A stretch of 64,000 nucleotides of DNA from Maylandia zebra (lineage: Eukaryota; Chordata; Actinopteri; Cichliformes; Cichlidae): NCBI RefSeq assembly GCF_041146795.1, contig NC_135187.1:17987056-18051055 (forward strand), given 5' to 3'. Shown here one piece after another: positions 55,000 through 64,000 of the stretch. Made by a program: the position numbers and the translations under genes. Below the pieces are notes generated by a model. It made no database searches and was not told where the DNA came from. It saw nothing but the letters and a program-made list of their open reading frames with translations. How positions within the stretch are numbered: position 1 is the first letter of the stretch; every line of letters begins with the position of its first letter.

Positions 55000-57900
55000 A
55001 TGGAATTGGCTGATGACAGTCCTGCTGCCAGTCCTGCTGCCAGTCATGGTGACAGTCATGGTGCCAGTCCTGCTGCCAGTCATGGTGACAGTCATGGTGA
55101 CAGTCCAGCCAACAGTCCTGCTGTCACACAGGAACCCTCAGAAAAAGAGGATTTTAAACTGTCCCTGATCACCTGGAATGTGGACGGGCTTGATGTGGAA
55201 AACCTTCCAGAGCGTGCCAGAGGCCTGGTTAAATATTTAAACTTGTAAGCACGTGTTACATTTTTCACACTTTAAGGCATCGTTTGGGAGAAATTGTTGC
55301 TGGAGATGCAACATTTTCCTAAAAGCTGCATATATGTGACAGTTAATATGATTAAAGTAATTTTTTGTAAATGCAGATACAAACCTGATGTGGTGTTCCT
55401 GCAGGAGCTCATTGACCCTTATGTCCACTTCTTGAAGAAACGGTTTGTCAGTTACCTGATGATTGAAGGTACAGTATGTCAGATACAGGTAGGAAAAGTC
55501 CATGTATGAATGATCAAATGGTGATTAATGACTGAAGGTAGTTGAACTGCTTTGGTTTCACGTAGTGTCACACATGAGGAGAGCTGTTAGGGACTTTAGT
55601 TAATATTAGTAACATCTGTATTCTTCCTTCACTGTTTTTATAAAACCTGACTGTTGTACCAACACTACCAGATTGGCTGATCAGATTTTTGGAAGCAGGA
55701 TTTTGTAATCAAATTATCACAGAACTCACTATGAGCAGGGGGCTGGTCCAGATGGGAGAAAGAGTGTTTAACAAAATACCTGATTTGTAAGTATCGAAAT
55801 AAATGAGCAGAGGGAAGCATACATTTTGATTGCAGCTGAGCAAATGAAGCAAAACAAATGTCGATGTAGAGGTCCTTAATAGTGTGAAGAACTCATTCTG
55901 ACCATCTGAACAGCAGGAACAGCTAAAACATTATTCCAGAAAACCCACGTTCTGGCGTTGTAAACCCATAAATAGTGCCTGAAATCTGGGAGGCCTAATC
56001 CACCCTCAGAGGTGGGTTTCTGCAAGTGTGCCTTCACAACTCTATGGGATTTATTTGCTCATAAGAAAGACAATGATAGAGTCAATAGTTTGATAAAAAA
56101 AAAAAAAAGTAAGAAAGATGGGAATGTTTTGGAAGAGATGAATACATTTAGGAAGAACAACTATTTTAATTATATTAAAACATCTAAGTAAAGAAAGTGG
56201 GAGAAGTGTCCAATTATCTATCTTAGCTTTAATACTATCAACCAGGTCCTGAAAGTTCAATTTAAATAGTAGCCAGAAAGTTGCCCAAATTTATTGATGA
56301 GGCAAGCAGGGGAGGCAAAGAGAGCCTGGCATCTGACAGTGTCAGGGCCACATCATCTGCAAGTAAAGTGATGATGGACTCGACTGGACCACTGGATATA
56401 CCTACAATGTCAGAGTTGTTCCTAACTGTAATGGCCAGAGGCTCCATAGGCAAGGCAAGTTTATTTATATAGCACAATTCAACAACAAGGTGATTCAAAG
56501 TGCTTTACATAGCTAAAGCAAAGCGCACAGGGGACAAACATCAACCCTGCCTAGTCCCTCAGTGAAGTAGAAACAGATGTGACTTTATTCTGAAGGTCTT
56601 TGTGGATGATTCGGCGTCACACAACCCAGACACCAGTGAAAATAAAGCAGGATGTGCAGTGGTCACAGAACATCTTAGCATTAGGCTCATTATCATATCA
56701 CTAAACAGAATATGGAACTAGACCACAGCATTAACATGAAAACACACTAACTTCATCTCGTTGGAACAAGAGTGAGGGGTGAAAGAGCGCCCTCCTCCAA
56801 CGTGAGCGTGCCAAGCTTCAACTCAGTGACGTGCAGAGTGAGACTCTGAGTCACCTGGGAGGGATCAGCAATGAAACGTAGATAACACCTGAATAGACAA
56901 TCAGGCTGGTTTTGCCTGAAAGGTTCAGTATGTTTTTCAGTTGTGGTGGTTATTGATGAGACTTCTCTAATAATTTTACTGATACATCCACATGACTCGC
57001 CAAACGTCACAAACACAGGAAAGCTGTATATGAATTGCTGTGTTTCAAACTCTTCTCTAGTCCTGATTTTATTAAAAGTAAATACAGTAATTAAAGTATG
57101 CAAATTTCACAGATACTCGACTAACAAATTACTCGTACTCATTCTGTATGGCAGCTAGACTGCTTCCTGACACGTAAGAAAGCTGTGCATTAGATCCTCA
57201 TTATGCTAGTAAATATAACAACAGCTGTACATTCCTTTGTCATATTTACTGAATTCTGAACATCATCTGAAACCCTAAACTAGACTTTTGTGGTCATTCC
57301 ACTTCATTAAGGGGTTTCACTGGGCCTCAAACATGCTTTGAGCACCCAAAGGATGAACTTTTTCTTTCGGAGCTAAATGTGACCGACCGCTTTGTTTTCC
57401 CCAGTGGCACCAGTGATGTAGGCACAATAATTGCTAATTGTAAATAGCACTGGGATGTTTTAAACTGTTATCACAGTGTTATTGATGCTGTTATGTCAAA
57501 CCGATTACCTTACAACAGTAAAAATCACAAAGCACTGCATAGATAGAAAAATGCTGATCTGTCGCTCTGCTGCAAAATCCAGATCAAAAGTATTTGATGT
57601 ACGTTGGCTGTGCGGAAACACATGGCAGCTTCTGGTTTTACCTCAGACTATGAAGGGCATTGGTCTCAAAGTTAGATCATGGTTTGTTGTATTCATTTAT
57701 CCACCGGTTCAGTCACAGGCACTATCCCCTCATAGTACAGTTCCAAGGACATCTTTGAGGCTGACTCTAAAGTGTTTACGTGCCACGTCATAGGTGGCCC
57801 TGGACAGGTCACTGATAAGGATAAAGCACACAACCAAATTCACACCATGGCAACCTTTCTTAGAACATTTGTTAGACACCGACGATAAAGACAGATGGAT

Positions 57901-60900
57901 AAATTACATTTATTATGTTCAGTAAAGGGTTGCTGATTCCACTGTGGACCTAAAGCCACATGAAATCAAATGGATGTAAGAAGAAGTCGCATGACAGGGA
58001 AAAAAAGAACGGCACGAAAGCAGGGTGTGTGTGATGTTTGGTGATGAATGTTGTACCTTCATCCCAAACAATATTGCTGCTAATGGATATTTTAATGGAT
58101 TTAATAATACAGTTTGATAAACATGTCTCACACCAAATGGCTTCCTTATCTCAACAACACTCTCTCATAAATGAACAAATTAATTTAACTAAAGTTTTAA
58201 AGCTGTCTTTTTGCAGTTGAACAACCAATGCTGTTTCATATTTCCATGTGTAATCTGATAGCTTTTCCTTTGTATTATTACTGCTATGTTTGCACAAAAA
58301 TTTAACACTCCAAGAGCAACTGAAAATAAACAGAAGGGTGGAGACTCAGACTAAGAAGAGCGGGTAGGTGGTGAGAATCCAGAGAAAGGTATGCTTAAAC
58401 GGCATTTTTAAGAGATATGTATTTTTTGATAAAGCTTCTGTTTAACATTAATTGCAATGTATGACAATAAAAGAGTTGATACACTCCTCATTAAGGACAT
58501 GGAAGTAGAGATATCAGGCGCTTTATGGGCCAATGGGTTGAAGAGGATTAAAGAATGCTCTGTTAATGCCAGATTACAACTTATATGGTTCAAAGTCCTT
58601 CATCGTTTGCATTTCTATAAAACAAAGCCAGGCAGTATTTGTCTATTATCTATTTCCTCATTGCGTGATAGATGCAAAGCAGTCGAAGGAACCCTTGGCC
58701 CTTGAAATGTTATAAATGCTGTCGTGTATTCTATGAAAACAGTTTTGTCAGTGAGAATTACATACTTATCTTTTGTTAAATACTCAGTTTCCTGTACCTC
58801 TGTACTATTTTTTCTCAAACTGCTCATCAGTTCCCTCTGACCCATGTGCTGTTACATGCAGCGCGTTTGTTTCTATGTAATCAGATGTGTGTGTGTGTGT
58901 CATGGTACAAATTTCACATGTTTGTCAGAAACAGGAAAATCAACAGTCTGTTGGAGTCACTGCACTCATTTAATCATCTGCACGATGGAAGATAAATCCC
59001 CTTTCCCTGAAATAATGGCAGTCATCTAGTTTACATGTCAAACCTAAACCCACCAAGTTGACAGGACAGCATGACAACAATAGAAATGCAAGTTTAAAAG
59101 ATTATTTTTAAAAGACTATTATAAAAGATCATTTCCTTTATTTAATTAATCTCACGTGTTGTTTAATCATTAGAAAGCATCTTATAATTTTAACATATTA
59201 TAACTAAATTTGTTGACTGATCACTAATTGGAGGCACCGGTCTATTAAAAAATCAACCTGTTGTCCTGCAAGGTCTCGGTCAGCAGTAAGTGTCTGTTAA
59301 GTTTTCCAATTTTAACAGTAATGGGAGATATGGCATGTTTATGAGTATAAGCTGGTCTGCATTACACGCGTGTGTGTGTGTTGTTTGTTAGTAAACGGGT
59401 TAATGCATTTGCTGTTAGGATGTGTGTACCTTTTGTTGTGATGCTCAGGACCCTTTCTTAACCTCCACTCTGAGTCAGTCTGCCTTAGTTTTTCCTGGTT
59501 TTCCGTAACCCAATCTTCATGTGTGCCCACACTAAAAACAGCCTTCATTGTTCCTCTATGTTCTCTTCTCCCTCCTTCTCACGGCCGCTGCCTGCGTCTC
59601 CCACATCCTGCAGCACATCATGGTTATAATGCGCACATTATCAGCAGTTCAGTGGGCAGTTCTTCTTCAGCTTTGTCTTATTTTTCAGTTATTCTGTCAG
59701 TCCGGGATCTTCTCCTGTGTGAGGAAACCCCTCCCTACCTTACAGTTGTTACCAGGGATGTTTTATTTTCATGCTGATGTCAGCTTTAACTGACACAATG
59801 AAGTCAGTTTTTCTTTCTTGTTGACTAGACCACCCTGTTATCATACACCCAAGAACAAGCAGCCTGTCTGCTCTGTGTTGTGCTCTGTAAGTGTTTAGCA
59901 ATTTGCCTTCAACACTCAACTCTGTTAACTCCTCTTAGTTAACCCTTCACACCGTGAGATCGAACATTTGACCAGAAACAATTTGACTTGCCCATGTGGA
60001 GCAGGGGCTTCTTTCTTGGTCAGCACACTCTCAATCGGGTTCACTATGGACAGAGATGCTGGTGTTCCAGCAGTTTCCAGTTCATGCAGGTTTGAACTCC
60101 TAAACATTCTAACTAATTTCCTCTCCTACAATTTTGATTGTGACACATTCAAATAACTTGAACGGATGAGATAGAAATGGCTCTAACTCATGTAAATGTG
60201 CAATTCCCTTTTCAAATCCCCAGCCCATGATCACTGGTATAAATGAGAACCTACCTGTCAGTAGACTTGTATTAAAATAGTTTTTGTTTTGTCTTCCTCT
60301 TGTGTTGACCAGGTGCTGAGGAAGGTTACTTCACAGGGATGTTGCTGAAAAAGTCACGAGTCACATTTGTGGAGAGTGAGATAGTACCTTATCGCACCAC
60401 TAAGATGAGGAGGAACCTGCTTGTCGCTCAGGTGTGTGCAAAATCATCTCTGATATTTTCTTTGTGTGCATAAGTTCTGCTGAACGTGACGCTCAGAAAC
60501 ATTTTTTTTTGCAAAAATCAGGTGATCGTCGATGGCCAGAAGCTGTGCCTGATGACATCCCACTTTGAGAGCTGTAAGGCCAATGCTAAAGAGCGTATGA
60601 ATCAGCTGCATGTGGTGAAGTGGAGGTTTAAACATGCACCTGATGATGTCACCGTTGTGTTTGGGGGAGACACAAACCTGAGGGATGCGGAGGTCAGACG
60701 CTGCTCCTTCCACTCACATACAGCCAGTAAACTTATAACAAGTAATCACAGTAACTCTTTTCTCTGGACCCGTCTCAGGTGACCAAGGTGGGCCTGCCTG
60801 CAACTGTCTGTGATGTGTGGGAGCGACTGGGCAAGCAGGAGCACTGCCGCTACACGTGGGACACCTCTGCCAACAACAACAAGAAAGCTTCCTACCCTGT

Positions 60901-61060
60901 TCGCTTCCGCTTTGATAGAATCTACCTCCGCCCGGCCGTCAGACGTGGAGTCCCACGTCTGGCCCCTGATCACATGGCCTTGGTGGGGCTGGAGAAGCTG
61001 GACTGTGGACGCTATACTAGTGATCACTGGGGAATCTACTGCACCTTCTCAGCTGAATAG
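55000..61060 (+). CDS. tdp2-like copy 3: catalytic-domain-only TDP2 paralogue with N-terminal repeat
   Basis: Five coding exons: 55000-55244, 55377-55468, 60313-60431, 60522-60692 and 60779-61060, giving 302 residues. As in copy 2, the UBA-like region is lost and translation starts at an exon 3 ATG (MELADDSP against IDLTADSP in copy 1). The first 45 residues are an in-frame repeat of SPAASHGDSHG-type units. Catalytic motifs TWNVDG, FLQEL, GGDTNLRD and SDHWG are kept and the frame is intact. Intron 4 has grown to 4.8 kb by insertion of L1 and other sequence (about 0.66-0.8 kb in the other copies). AATAAA follows at 61247. Confidence 0.87.
55015..55125 (+). repeat. In-frame minisatellite in tdp2 copy 3 exon 3
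   Basis: Repeats of AGTCCTGCTGCCAGT and CATGGTGACAGT type words in multiples of three encode Ser-Pro-Ala-Ala-Ser and His-Gly-Asp-Ser. Copy 2 has only SPDGSPAASPAA here and copy 1 only SPATT, so the tract grew after duplication. Confidence 0.85.
55660..56465 (-). mobile_element. L1/Tx1-type LINE ORF2 fragment (minus strand)
   Basis: Read on the minus strand, it shows GPVESIITLLADDVALTLSD followed by SLPPLLASSINLGNF (reverse transcriptase region), then FQDLVDSIKAKIDNWTLLPLSL, INTIK-like FNIIKIVVLPKCIHLFQNIPIF and GWIRPPRFQ, the usual order of fish L1-group ORF2. Stops and frame changes show that it is dead. It sits in intron 4 of tdp2 copy 3, opposite to the gene. Confidence 0.8.
56450..56545. 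repeat. Short dispersed repeat
   Basis: 'GGCAAGTTTATTTATATAGCAC' and 'CAAGGTGATTCAAAGTGCTTTACA' are hallmark words of a common fish repeat. Confidence 0.6.
56546..58439. other. Intronic sequence of tdp2 copy 3, nothing recognised
   Basis: AT-rich. Small ORFs lack recognisable domains. Not homologous to the introns of copies 1 and 2, so it was inserted or rearranged. Confidence 0.5.
58440..58705 (+). mobile_element. L1/Tx1-type LINE C-terminal fragment (plus strand)
   Basis: Translation reads ...DMEVEISGALWANGLKRIKE, CSVNARLQLIWFKVLHRLHF, then ..SSLRDRCKAVEGTL, the C-terminal block of fish L1-group ORF2 (NARL.LIQFKVLHRLH, then a Cys-containing EGTL segment). Opposite orientation to the L1 piece at 55660-56465, so a separate insertion or an inversion. 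Confidence 0.7.
58706..60312. other. Remainder of intron 4 of tdp2 copy 3
   Basis: No gene or recognised repeat. The last ~30 bases before 60313 (CTTCCTCTTGTGTTGACCAG) again match the intron end of copies 1 and 2. Confidence 0.5.
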
Positions 61061-61597
61061 AACTACACAAAGCAACCAAAAACATGACAGTTAAGCATTT
61101 TATTTTAGATCAGCCGCTCTTTAAATCACTGTAACACTATGCAGGAAGATGTTCCTCACCTTATTTTAATCGGTTTTATACTCTAATGTGTGTCTGCTTA
61201 AGTGTTTTATGTGGTTAAAATGACAAATTAAAATATGAAAAGCACCAATAAATTTTATTGATATGCCCTTACATTGATGGATGAAAAGTCCATTAACAGA
61301 AGTCTGACAGCTCTTCAGCTTTTAACCTTGTTACATGATCTTCCTCAGTGGATGGAGTTGGGACTGAAAAACACCACACACAGCATGAGAAACCCTACTG
61401 TGATGTTACTCTGTGTGTAATATAAGCATCAGGCCACTAGAGAGCAGTACACAGTTGAATAGCAACTGTGTCAACACTGACTTACAGGACTGAAAGTAGT
61501 GTTATGAGAAGTCTTAATGGTGAGTCCAACTTGTAACAGCAGCACACGTATGCCTGAAGCTGTTGATCCACGGTTTTAACAGCTACATGCAGTAGCA

Positions 61598-61690
61598 TCC
61601 ATCCACTCTCTTCCGTTTATCTAATTCAGGGACTGGAGCCTGTCCCGGCTGTTATAGGGCAAGAGGCAGGGTACACCTTAGACGTGGTAA
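61598..61690. repeat. LINE-type tail after tdp2 copy 3
   Basis: Same insertion, at the same place, as 41665-41730 after copy 1; followed by 'GGGTACACCTTAGACGTGG', also found after copy 2 at ~46316. Confidence 0.75.
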
Positions 61691-61974
61691 AAAGTGATTT
61701 TGCCACATGTGTTTTTGTTTTATGTGACATTAAAAGAAATAAAATTTGGCATATTTTATTAAGGACCGAAAGCCCCCACCCCGGTTAATATTTCTATTTG
61801 TTGTAATAAAGTTTGTAATTAATAAATGTAGTTATTTCAAACCCAAATCCGTTTGGAAAAAGTCAGCTTTGTTTGCTTTTCTCTGTTAATTATTCTTTAT
61901 CTGTATGTACACTGATTAAAGTTTGGGTAAAAACATTGTACAACCTTTATAGAATGGGTGGAGCCAGAACTTCG

Positions 61975-62590
61975 ACCTTAATTTGATTATCACGAGTTTA
62001 AGTGGGCGTGTTTCCTAAATCAGCAGTAGTCGTTAATCAGCTGACGGGTGAACAGGTTGTGTGAAGGTAAATTTGAGAATCTGCCGAGCTGGTCTGTGGC
62101 GTACTGGAGACAGTGGTTTATTTTACAGAAACACAGAGGTACGATACCAGCCTGAATACTTTCGTTTTTTTAAAATTATTATTGTTATTTAAATAATGTC
62201 AATATGAAGAGGTTACACACATATTACAGACTGAAAGTCATTTTGATCAGTAAGACTGGAACAGAGCTTAAAAATTTTTAAAAAGTTCCATCAATTGATG
62301 GCAGGAAGAGAAGTCAAAAAACTTGTTTAAATTAACAAATTTATAAACAGAACTCTGTCATTCAGGCACAGAGAAACTAATGAGTTATAATCAAGCAGGC
62401 TATTCATGTTTAAAGTTGCATAAGACAGTTTTTAGTTTTTATTCTTTCAGCTGTAGTTTGGAGGGTATTTAATGGCCTGAGAGCACATACAGAATGGGGA
62501 TTAGGCATTAAGGGGTTTGTAAATATAGATGGAGATTGAAAATAGTTTAGTAAAGTGTTTTACACATGTATACAATTATTTATGTATTTA
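61975..62590 (+). pseudogene. 5' part of a fourth tdp2 duplication unit
   Basis: Matches the upstream region of copy 3: GTGGGCGTGTTTCCTAAATCAG, GAGCTGGTCTGTGGCGTA, the CAGAG|GTACGATACC donor at 62138, TTATTATTGTTATTTAAAT, then GGATTAGGCATTAAGGGGTT and AAATAGTTTAGTAA. Homology stops near 62590. No relict exon 2 or catalytic exon follows before the window end, so the unit is either truncated or interrupted by repeats and resumes outside. Confidence 0.7.
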
Positions 62591-62954
62591 TTTTTGTGCG
62601 AACACACTTTGAATTGTCTTACGGTGTATTCCTAATAGTATCTAAGCACATGTGGTCTTAGTGTGGTGCTGGTGTTGTTGGGGCTGAGTTGTGTTGGAAT
62701 CTGTCTGTGGAGGGTGATGGCCAGAAGTGTTTGTCTTGTTGTCTGGTGGAAAAATAAATGTCTTTCACTTTCAAAATGCCTCCTACCTGGGCCCGTCCAC
62801 ACCCAGCTCACACCCAGGAACCACCAAAGCTCAAGCTGCCATCAACTACAACCTGTGGGAACGCCAGCGTCACCGTCTCACTGCTCCAAAATCAACGTCT
62901 TCAAGCTCGGCTGAAGTTTGTAGCTGCTCACATAGACAAGCCAAATCCTTATAA
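62591..62954. other. Unassigned sequence
   Basis: Overlapping short ORFs in all three plus frames, no domain recognised, no splice-supported exon. Confidence 0.4.
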
Positions 62955-63370
62955 TTTCAATTAAATTCTGTTTTATTTATACAGTAGAAAATCACAACAA
63001 CAATCACCTTAAGGCGCTTTATATTGTAAGGTAGACCTTACTATAATACATTCAGACAAAAACCTAACAATCATATGACCACCTATCAGCAAGCACTTTG
63101 GCAACTCCCTTTTAACAGGAAGAAACATCCAGCAGAAGCAGGCTCAGGGAGGGGCAGCCATTTGCCGTGACCGGTTGGGGTGAGGGGAGGAAGACAGGAC
63201 AAAAGACATGCTGTGGAAGAGAGACAGAGATTAATAACAAGTACGATTCAAAGCAGGCAGGTCTATTAACATATAGCGAGTGAGAAAGGTGACTAAAGAA
63301 GAAATACTCATTGCATCATGGGAATGTTGCAGCATAACTAAGGGATGATTAATAGTCACCTGATCCAACC
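62955..63370. repeat. Dispersed fish repeat
   Basis: 'AAATCACAACAACAATCACC', 'AAGGCGCTTTATATTGTAAG', 'TTTTAACAGGAAGAAACATCC', 'GCAGAAGCAGGCTCAGGGAG' and 'GACCGGTTGGGGTGAGGGGA' form a familiar teleost repeat. Ends near an 'AACTAAGGGATG' segment. Confidence 0.75.
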
Positions 63371-63389
63371 CTAACTATGTGCTTTAGCA

Positions 63390-63800
63390 ATCTGGAGGAA
63401 GGTTTTATAGTCAAATGAGTCAAAGACTGAGCTTGTTGGACACAATGACAAGAGGCGTATTTGGAGGAGTACAGGTGAGGCTTTCATCTGCTGTCAAGCA
63501 TAATGGTCGTAGCACCATGCTCTGCTGTGTTTTGTTGCCAGTGCATAAAGTGGATGGCATAATAAAGGAGGACTACCTCCAAATACTTCAACTTCACCTC
63601 AAATCAACAGCTAGAGGCTTGAAACTTTGACACAGCTGGGTGTTCCAACAGGACAATGACCCCAAACGCATCAAAACTGGTTTTGAATGCATAAAGCAGT
63701 CTAACATGGAGCATCTGGACTGGCCTCCCCAAAGCCCCGACCTTAAACCTATTAAAAACTTTTGGTCTATACTTAAAAGCTGAATCTGAGCCACAAAACC
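63390..63800 (+). mobile_element. Tc1-like DNA transposon fragment (dead)
   Basis: Broken translations contain Tc1 transposase words: KTELVGHNDKRRIWR near 63421-63465, WVFQQDNDPKRIKT near 63637-63680 (family FQQDNDPKHT), and LDWPPQSPDLKPIKNFWSILK near 63716-63775 (family WPSQSPDLNPIENLW). These are the C-terminal DDE-domain motifs. Frame changes and stops between the blocks show a decayed copy; the terminal inverted repeats are not found. Confidence 0.8.
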
Positions 63801-64000
63801 AACCAATTTAAATTAACTTTGTTTCCAAGAAGTGTGGTCAAATATCCAGCCAGATTTATGTCAGAAGCTGATCTCTACCAAAAGAGTCTGGCCGAGACTC
63901 GCCATCACCAGTGTGTGAATGTGTGTGTGAATGGGTTGTGGAGAAGGGAAATTATTTTCCTCAATTTTGAATCTTAACAGGGTGAATGACTGAATGTAGT
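63801..64000. other. Window end, probable repeat sequence
   Basis: 'AGAGTCTGGCCGAGACTCGCC' and a 'GTGTGTGAATGTGTGTGTGAATG' run; no gene seen. Confidence 0.4.

Noticed and set aside
57476-57793. 105-codon ORF in intron 4 of tdp2 copy 3
   Set aside because: No domain, no splice support and no conservation with the other copies.
62663-62964. Three overlapping plus-strand ORFs of 68-83 codons
   Set aside because: Open in all three frames by composition; no recognisable protein.

Overview
The window is vertebrate nuclear DNA, and specifically from a teleost fish. Genes are split into many short exons with GT-AG (once GC-AG) introns, there are CA/GT microsatellites, and the repeats include typical fish families (RTE/Rex3-type LINE tails, L1/Tx1 and L2-like LINE pieces, a Penelope-like tail, Tc1, BEL/Pao). 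A spiny-rayed fish such as a cichlid is plausible, but this is inference from repeat flavour and not proven.

Layout. 1-4380 is a composite, AT-rich repeat block with ~700-bp direct repeats, degenerate minisatellites, a 66-bp tandem array and a hairpin-bearing 60-bp duplication. 4381-8098 is non-coding sequence. 8099-25126 (+) holds 21 coding exons of ripor2 (FAM65B), missing only its 5' end. 28814-31482 (-) is gmnn (geminin). 33516-34799 (+) is the C6orf62 orthologue. 36295-38137 (-) is acot13. 38584-41113 (+) is full-length tdp2. The gene order and orientations ripor2> <gmnn c6orf62> <acot13 tdp2> match, as I recall it, the human 6p22 block. gmnn/c6orf62 and acot13/tdp2 are head-to-head pairs with short shared promoters.

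The accessory region is 41-62.6 kb. tdp2 is followed by two further tandem tdp2 genes (43982-45759 and 55000-61060) and by the 5' end of a fourth unit (~61975-62590). Both extra copies lack exon 1 (the UBA-like region) and have only a relict exon 2. They apparently start translation in exon 3, at an ATG that replaces an Ile codon (ATA) of the parent. Their nuclease-type catalytic residues are all kept. They look like catalytic-domain-only TDP2 paralogues with their own non-coding first exons. Sequence from exon 6 to the 3' flank is nearly identical between copies, while exons 3-5 are much more diverged, which suggests gene conversion. One paralogue has an in-frame minisatellite expansion at its N terminus.

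Between copies 2 and 3 sits a young, whole-looking BEL/Pao LTR element (46673-54141) with 486-bp LTRs and a 5-bp target duplication. LINE, Penelope-like and Tc1 fragments litter the array. The last 1.4 kb holds only repeats.
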